A stretch of 64,000 nucleotides of DNA from Taxawa tesnikishii (nom. ined.) (Eukaryota; Ascomycota; Dothideomycetes; Dothideales): contig JAPDRO010000026.1 of NCBI GenBank assembly GCA_030247885.1, positions 434,001 through 498,000 on the forward strand, read 5' to 3'. Each line of letters opens with the position of its first letter. Positions within the stretch are counted from its first letter, which is position 1. The notes below the pieces were generated by a model. It worked only from the letters and a program-made list of their open reading frames with translations, searched no databases and had not been told where the DNA came from. Shown piece by piece: positions 58,004 through 64,000 of this stretch. The position numbers and the translations under genes were made by a program.

Positions 58004-59965
58004 CTATCCCAGGGATAGATACGCTCCAAGAAGCGTCGCAATGCCGACCATGTACGGCATCTTAGCGATCGTAAATGCCGCAGCCCCGGTATAGGTTGCA
58101 ACAGCTGGGGTTGTGGAAGTCGAATTGCGGCTGCCAGAGCTGCCGCTGCCTGTGGAAGTCGAATTCGACGTAGAGGTCCCAAAGATCGTTGCGTTAACTT
58201 GATTCCAGAAGCTGCAGACCGAGTAATCCACGACACCAGGAGTCGCCGAGGAAGATCCGTTGATAACATTAAGCCCCATGGAAGAGTTTGTGAAGAACTG
58301 GGGCCATTGGCTTCCTGGATTTCCGCTCGCCATCCCGGTCCAGAACCCAATGAACTCTCTGCTGAGCGAGTTCTCCGCCGCAGTGAAGTTACAGTCACCG
58401 TTTGGTGGAGGGTTGTTGTATGTATTGCCGAAGACGAATGGGATCTCGGATGTGTGGGCTGCTCCGAAGATTGGCAACACCGAAGCGTCGAAGTTGTTGT
58501 ACCAGGGACAAGTGGGAGCTTGCGACCAGAGGTACGTCCATACAGGAGTGCCTACTTGGTTCGCCCGCATGAGACCTTGATAAGCTGGGCAGAGGAAGCC
58601 GGTCTGGGTAGCGACTTCCACAAGGGCTTCAAAGGCCGGAAATTCCGCGCTGCTGAAGGCTGAGACGGGGTATCGGTTGTTGACAAGCGAAGCCGCTCGG
58701 CCAAATGTAGAGTTGAGATAGGCGGCATAGACGGCTGGCGTGATTTGTGCTGGTGATGTCACGCCGGGTTGACTCAAGAGAAGCAGGCTGTACTCGCGGC
58801 TATCTAAGATTTTGTCAGTGAAGTTGTGCAGGTATCTCGGAGACACGTACTAGAGCCGAATATAAAAGGCACTTGCATGCCAGCATCCGCAGGATTGGCT
58901 GGGATGACATTGCCATCGACGAATGGACCAAATGAGCGGACGTTGTTGCGGTTGTATGAAGGACCGGGGTTGGGATTAGGCACAGTCGATAGAGTAATGT
59001 TGAGTTCCGACAAGGACTTCGATCGGAGACATGCGATCTAGTGGTGTTAGTAACAGCAAGGTACACGAACAGCCAGAGAACTCACATCACTGCACCCGAT
59101 GGTTTGTGCCCACAGAGCGCCGAAGGCGTTGGCGGATGAGGCAGGAGGCAATCCTCTCCCGCCACCGGACTCGGACACACCACCTTGGAAGAGAGAAGGT
59201 GCTTGAGGTAGAGATCCAAGTGTAAAAACGTCGACGGCGCCTGCCGACTCTCCAAAAATCATGACTTTGGACTACGAAGAGATTAGCCTGGCCACCAATG
59301 TTTTTTGCATGATGGCCTGATTCGCTAACCGGGTCGCCACCGAAAGCCTGTATGTTCTTCTGAACCCAACTCAAGCCTAGCAGCTGGTCTTGAATTCCAA
59401 AATTGCCGCCGATACCGAAGCTCTGAAGACCTAGAAAGCCCAGTGGTCCAAGACGGTAGTTAATCGAGACGACAATGGCGCCGGTAGCAGCAAGATTGCA
59501 TCCGTTGTAGGTGGGGTTGGAAATGCTTCCAGCGAAGTTGCCACCGCCATAAATCCAAACCTTCACCGGCAATTTGTCGCCTGCTTTGGCGTTGGCTGGT
59601 ACCCAGATGTTCAGATAGAGACTGGAAAGTCATCAGTGACAGGAAAAGCGAGGTGAGAATCAATTGCGGCGGCCTCACCAATCTTCAGATTGATTAGGTT
59701 CGGTGAACTGCTGCCCGAACTGCGGACAACTCGGCGCTGGCGTAGTCGCTTGTCCCAAAGTGCCATTATAGGCTTGGGGAGGAGCGAAGCGCAGCTGGCC
59801 CGTGGGCGGCTGCGCATAAGGGACAGAATAGAAATACGAAGCATTTGAGCCCGCATACGAAGCTTCACCCAAGCTTGCGCATATCCCTCCTTGAAGAGTG
59901 CCAGCTGGGAGAGTGACCGACTGGGCCATGCACGAAGCGGCCAACAACCCAAGGAGTGCTAGCAT
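58004..59965 (-). CDS. Secreted, probably GPI-anchored type-B carboxylesterase, 583 residues
   Basis: Five exons: 59965-59679, 59621-59330, 59271-59086, 59037-58851 and 58803-58004. The sum is 1752 nt with no frame break. It starts with a signal peptide (MLALLGLLAASCMA). It has the carboxylesterase-B signature EDCLYLNI across the first junction (~94-101), GGGNF oxyanion segment, the nucleophile elbow FGESAGA (Ser ~202) and a likely catalytic His in GAAHTSEIPF (~434). The C-terminus is a Ser/Thr/Gly-rich stretch followed by a hydrophobic end (MVGIATLLGAYLSLG), as in GPI-anchored proteins. It should hydrolyse esters at the cell surface; the substrate is unknown. It is convergent with the patatin gene. 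All four introns are 47-58 bp, three with clear CTRAC branch points. Confidence 0.88.
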
Positions 59966-61546
59966 CGCTGCAAACGATTGAACGAGATAACAAGAGACAA
60001 CAGGAGATTATGGGAGATGATAAGAGATTATAGGAGACGGTTTTCTGCCTAGCTAGAGGGAGGCATTCGGTTTATATGGTCTTGCAGAGCCGGCTATAGT
60101 GTCCGCACGGTGGCACAGGAACACTATCACTACTGTCTCCCAGTGCGGAGTCGTCTACCCGTACTCCAGGGATCGTATGCATTGTCCCCGCATTGCTGTC
60201 GAAGCTGGCTGAAAGTCCTCGGTATAACCTACTTAGTGAGCTCATTCATAGTGTTCGGTGACCTATATGGAGTATACAATGCAAACGAGACCGAGGTCTA
60301 AGATATTAGAGAAGGCGGGGAAAGCGGTAAAGGCGGCGTAGGCGGGGTCAATTATAATTAGATTAATACGTAGATAAGAAAGAGATAGAAGTCCGAGGTC
60401 TAGAGTAGCTTATACTTCCGTAGCCGTGCCGTAATAAGTAACTAGGAAAGTTTAGAGTAAAGTTTAAAGTAAGGTTTAAGCTAGTCTATTTTCCCTTTTA
60501 ATAATTAGTTACCAAATAGAAAGATAATTATAATCTAAAGAGCTTACTAAAAACCCTTTTTTATAATAAAGATAGTATTCTAGACATTAGCTTTAGCATA
60601 AGTAAATCTCTTAAGTATAGAAATCTATCTTGTTAGTAGTAGTAACAATAATAATGATAAAAGATTGCAAATCTCCTTTAGGTAGTTCGCTACTTACCTA
60701 TTTCGCTATACCTAGGGTCTCGAGTAGGATTCTCAAATCTGCATGTCTAATCTTGCAGGTTTGCTCTAGACAGTGCGTCCGCCAAGATAGCGGCCCAGAT
60801 GATGGAGACATCTCCCACCGGATTTTGGTCGATCGAGTACGAATATTGGAAGTTGCCCGAGCAATCGCTCACGCTCCCACCGTAGAAATAATTCATCATC
60901 GAGGTGGAAGAGCTGCTTGGACCATTGAGGATATCTGCCAAACCGGTGTCGATACTGATCAATTCAACAGCCATATCGTCAGGCTGGGTGCCAGTGAGCT
61001 GTATCAGGAGGTTGACTGGGCTCGGATACTAATGCAGGGTGGGGTTATCAAGTGACCGGTTGAGGTTTCGTTTGGAACAGTAACGATGTGAGGTGTCCAT
61101 CTTACATCAATACTGCAAGTGATGACCGCATTGGGATCCCTTGTCTCGACATCAGAGGAACAGGGTGGGAGAAACGGTGCATACCAACTGAAGGAACAAC
61201 GGTAGCAGCGGGATCGTGCTGCGCCAGGTGAACCCATCTGAAACAGATGGAGCCGTTGCTCATCCGCATGCGAAGCAGCTCTTGATCTCCAACCGCTGTA
61301 GAAGCAGCAGTTAAGATCCGGTCTCCATAGATATTGTTGCCTTGGCCAAGAAGGAAGCGTCCAAAGTTCGCTGCGCGGGAACTCCATAGTCGACGAGTTG
61401 TACCGTGAACCGTTACAATGCACCTGCCCGAGAGGTTTGAATGATCCGTGCACCAGACTTTTGATATTCAAGTCTGGGTGCGCTAAGTCATACTTGTTCT
61501 CGAAACCAAACAGGGGCGAAAGACTGACAGTGTTTTGATGAAGATA
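59966..61546. other. Gene-free region with AT-rich core
   Basis: The first ~150 bp is the carboxylesterase promoter; an ATGGGAGATGATAAGAG-type short repeat lies near 59995-60040. The part 60300-60720 is strongly AT-rich. From 60747 to 61471 the minus strand holds broken frames that read partly like protein (for example YGDRILTAAST and GNFQYSYSIDQNP) but cannot be assembled. Confidence 0.4.
60300..60720. repeat. AT-rich, possibly RIP-mutated DNA
   Basis: This stretch is dense in TTAA, CTAG, ATAA and TAAG with many stop codons in all frames, in sharp contrast with its surroundings. In ascomycetes such islands usually come from repeats mutated by repeat-induced point mutation (C to T). No transposon protein survives for identification. 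The call rests on composition by eye only. Confidence 0.45.
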
Positions 61547-61905
61547 TCAAGCGTCTGTCGCCATTTCCATGTATGTAACAGAGCTCGCGTAGGTAGAGTT
61601 GTCTCTATCCACAAATCGCGCGGACGTCAAAGACTGTGTAAAGGATAGGCTAATCCCATCAACGATCGTCAGCTTGATGCAGTAAAGATAACTGCAGGAG
61701 GAAGCGGTGAGGTTGTCTGAACTATTTTCACTAGCGTCGTACCATTTCTTGATTTGAGATTGGCTATACGCAAGACGATACTTGTGAAAAGCGGTCAAAA
61801 AACATCTCACCCGATCAGCGGGTGGGATACCAGAAAGGTTTGACGCGTTCCAAACATGCACCTCAGCGTTAGCCATCAGATTCTTCTGGAACGCGTCGCA
61901 TTCCA
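61547..61905 (-). pseudogene. Relic of a fungal membrane-protein ectodomain
   Basis: The minus strand encodes a fragment reading ECDAFQKNLMANAEVHVWNA (from about 61905) and later SCSYLYCIKLTIVDGISLSF. The C-x-LY-C-x4-7-V-x-G pattern recalls the extracellular part of large uncharacterised fungal membrane proteins. No start, membrane helix or C-terminus in frame was found. It may belong to the same broad group as the relic at 27.3 kb. Confidence 0.35.
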
Positions 61906-62271
61906 GAGAAGAATACTAGAGTGGAATATGGAAACCCGAACTTGGTGTCAAGGAAATGCGAAGAACAGGATTATCGCTGATAGATACCCGACCTGAGCGT
62001 CTGCTGAGCTTGAGGTTGTAGCAAAGCCTGATGCACATTGTGATGAGGCTCTTGGGATTCTCCACGGCCACTTTGAAACTTTTACTGAAGAAGAAGAAAA
62101 ATAAGAAGAAGGAGAAGGAGTTGTCCGATGTACCAATTGGACATTGGTCCTTGTTATGATGGCTACTGACAGTCTCCAGCTAATCGACAATAACGTGCGT
62201 GTGCTGCCTCCTCAACCCCTCATTTAGACTCAGGCAGCTTCGGCCTAGAACAAACTAACAGAACCGCCTAG

Positions 62272-62756
62272 ATTCTCGCTACTGCTGCGACACAAGGTGT
62301 TTACACACAAGCAAACCTGAAGAACCAAGAGTATAGCCTCTTGGTCATTTTGTTCTACATTGGGTGCCTCATCGCAGAATATCCTTCGATCTACTTGATG
62401 CAGAAGTTCCCCACCGGAAAATGCATCACAGAACTTCCTATCATGGGGTACAAGCCATGGACTTCTGCTACTTACGCGTCCCTACCTTCCCGTATATGCT
62501 TATTCCGTTTTAGGTGCCGTTCCAACGTGCTCCGCTGCTGCTACGAATTTCCAAGCTTGGCAGCATGCCGATTTCTCTTTGAAGTCTTCGAAGCTCCTGT
62601 CAATCCTAGATTTTGTGATAGTGTCATCATGGTAGAGGACCGGAGAGCAAGCTGGACGCATCGGCATATGGTACTCCGCGGCCGGTTTCGTGAACATTGT
62701 GGTGGTGTTACACTTCTATGCTATCGCCCTTATCATCCTCGTCAGCCCTCAAAACT
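62272..62756 (+). pseudogene. Truncated MFS transporter (allantoate permease/Dal5-like)
   Basis: The plus strand holds transporter pieces in successive frames: QGVYTQANLKNQEYSLLVIL and FYIGCLIAEYPSIYLMQKFP, then CSAAATNF, SLAACRFLFEVFEAPVNP, and GEQAGRIGIWYSAAGFVNIV. This order is that of membrane helices 2-5 of the anion:cation symporter family. Several frame changes and a TAG in the SSW*RTGEQ segment separate them, and some would need more than a missing base. The last frame ends at 62756 with TAA, and everything beyond helix 5 (more than half of a transporter) is absent. Its end overlaps the stop of the convergent gene at 62742. I take it as a real pseudogene. Confidence 0.65.
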
Positions 62757-63860
62757 AAACCCCTCAATGGCCCTCTTCGCCTGCAGACACCGTTCCACCG
62801 CCTCCGGATACCCTTCCATCCCCTCCCCTCCTCTCCGACCATGCCCGCAAGCTCTCCGAACCTCTTGCCCCAAAATTGCCATCGCTCATCCCCAACCTCC
62901 CACTTCTGCTCTCTCACTTGTTGCCCGTCTCGTCCCCGCAACGCATCCACGGCAGCGGTCCAGAGAGGCCCGGGCTTGAGGCGGGTAGAGTTCTCGATAG
63001 CAGAACGACGAAGTACGTCCCCGCGATGACGATCCAGTTTGCGGCAGCGCGAGCTCTGAGACGGGTCGGCACGCCCCAGCGGTTTTCCGGGTGGTAGGCG
63101 ATACGCGCGCGGGAGGGGTATTCGAGGGATTCGAGGATGGACCACCAGGCGTAGGCGAGACATTGGTTTGACAGGGGTTGCAAGAGGGGAAGGGAATACG
63201 CCTCAGCTGCCACTGTTGCGCAGAACGCGTTGATAGCACTCCAGCGCCTTTCAGCATTCTGTTCTTCCTCTGGACTCTCGTCGAAGCTACCGCCGAAGCC
63301 TCCAGTGCCGTTGGAAAATGGGATCGGCCTTGAGCGGTTCTGGTATGCTTCTGCTCCTTGCACGCGATCCGCAACGAAGACTTTCAATTCGTCTAGGATG
63401 CCCCCCACGGCCCGACTTCTATCGCTTCCAAAGGTTGAGTTACTTCGCTGGGGTGAACGACGACGCCTCCATTTGCGCTCCCGCTACAGTCCGGGCCATC
63501 ACTGAGTGAGTACCGCAACGTATAAGGCTGGAAGTTTTTCGGCTCAACCAAAGGCGACAGGGCTGCGATGAGTCTAAGGAGACGGGCGAAGTAGTGTTCG
63601 GATGAGAGGAAGATGCTGTTGAAGACCAGTGCCAAGAGGTCTCCATACGCTGCACGTGCATCCGGCACTGCCGAAACAATGTCTGCGATCTTTTCTGCTG
63701 CCACGGCAGGTGCAATGGTTGCTTCGAAGACGGCGCGGAAGAGTTGGATCAGTGTTTTCCGGCATTGTATGATGGAGTCGGGATTAGGCGTAGACCTTTG
63801 ATAGAGTGATGCGGGGGCTATGTCGAAGCATCTTAGCTGTTCTACTTCCCATGCATCCAT
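62742..63860 (-). CDS. Uncharacterised fungal protein (possibly DUF3632-like), 373 residues, three apparent frameshifts
   Basis: One exon starting at ATG 63860. The protein is mostly helical: RKTLIQLFRAVFEATIAP, YGDLLALVFNSIFLSSEHYF, LKVFVADRVQG, ERRWSAINAFCATVAAEAYS, ANWIVIAGTYFVVLLSRTLP, then WQFWGKRFGELAGMVGEE and a final helix VERCLQAKRAIEGFSFEG. The W-x-x-W-x-x-RF ending recalls fungal DUF3632-type proteins of unknown function; this is a weak match from memory. Three single bases are missing: in the C run at 63401-63406 (or 63411-63413), near 62918-62919, and in CCCC at 62820-62823. Adding them gives 1122 nt and a plausible C-terminus. Without them the frame stops at 63393. No signal peptide is seen. 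Confidence 0.6.
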
Positions 63861-64000
63861 TGAGACTATTATCCGAAAAACGCCGTAGGACGGATAATAT
63901 AATCGACGTTTAAGAGCTAAAGAAGGCTATCTTATATTCTCGCGTTCCGGAGGTTTAAGTCTTAAGCTAGCGAATCCGCTATTATTTTCGCTTTTAAAAG
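63861..64000. repeat. AT-rich end of window, possibly RIP-mutated
   Basis: The last ~120 bases (GGATAATATAATCG, CTTATATT, TTAAG, CGCTATTATTTTCG) resemble in style the AT-rich island at 60.3-60.7 kb. It is cut by the window edge, so its extent is unknown. Confidence 0.35.

Noticed and set aside
7736-63860. Programmed ribosomal frameshifting as the cause of the many frame changes
   Set aside because: The sites share no slippery heptamer or downstream structure that I can see, occur in unrelated genes, and nearly all need the same kind of single added base at homopolymers.
1-64000. CRISPR arrays, operons with ribosome binding sites, or phage genes
   Set aside because: Introns and fungal protein families show that this is eukaryotic DNA. 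The short tandem repeats seen are microsatellites, not spaced repeats.

Overview
The window is nuclear DNA of a filamentous ascomycete (Pezizomycotina; a Dothideomycete is my best guess, from protein style only). The support is short introns (mostly 47-250 bp) with GT-AG ends and CTRAC-like branch points, compact intergenic spaces, and fungal families: bZIP-DUF3425, HET domain, a GTPase/RING/patatin protein, a Dal5-type transporter relic and a GPI-type carboxylesterase. I found no rRNA, tRNA, CRISPR array or intact transposon.

Layout. 0-4 kb: a tiny split gene, an F-box protein, and a convergent HSL-type alpha/beta hydrolase. 4.9-7.0 kb: a bZIP-DUF3425 regulator with polyQ/polyP. 7.7-17.6 kb: the lipid-transfer protein VPS13 on the minus strand. 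18.3-19.5 kb: a DUF3429 mitochondrial-type membrane protein. 20.9-22.7 kb: glycerol kinase. 22.7-29.3 kb: a gene-poor block holding one cryptic 62-residue gene and a decayed membrane-protein relic. 29.3-35.0 kb: ESCRT-III Vps60/CHMP5, a SAPS-domain phosphatase subunit, and an acidic reading frame that may be its C-terminus. 35.4-42.7 kb: exocyst Sec3 and an SRP40/Nopp140-like nucleolar protein. 43.4-49.9 kb: a transcription-factor-like protein, a SAM methyltransferase and a GT8-type glycosyltransferase. 50.4-64 kb looks accessory: a HET-domain protein, a large Zn-module/GTPase/RING/patatin protein, a carboxylesterase, AT-rich possibly RIP-mutated DNA, a dead MFS transporter and an uncharacterised gene.

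Two results cut across the window. First, many genes, including conserved housekeeping ones (VPS13, SEC3, SAPS), are broken by single missing bases, mostly in runs of 3-6 identical bases. Adding one base at each place makes every gene model close exactly in frame. This points to homopolymer under-calling in the sequence more than to real gene death, so none of these breaks should be taken as a pseudogene without read evidence. Second, two introns appear to use GC-AG splice sites with a GCAAGT donor, in VPS13 and in the patatin gene.

The most interesting biology is the HET protein lying next to the GTPase-RING-patatin protein. Both are of the kind linked to fungal self/non-self recognition and regulated cell death, and they sit beside degraded, AT-rich DNA. 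A shared function is inference; the domain content is seen in the sequence.
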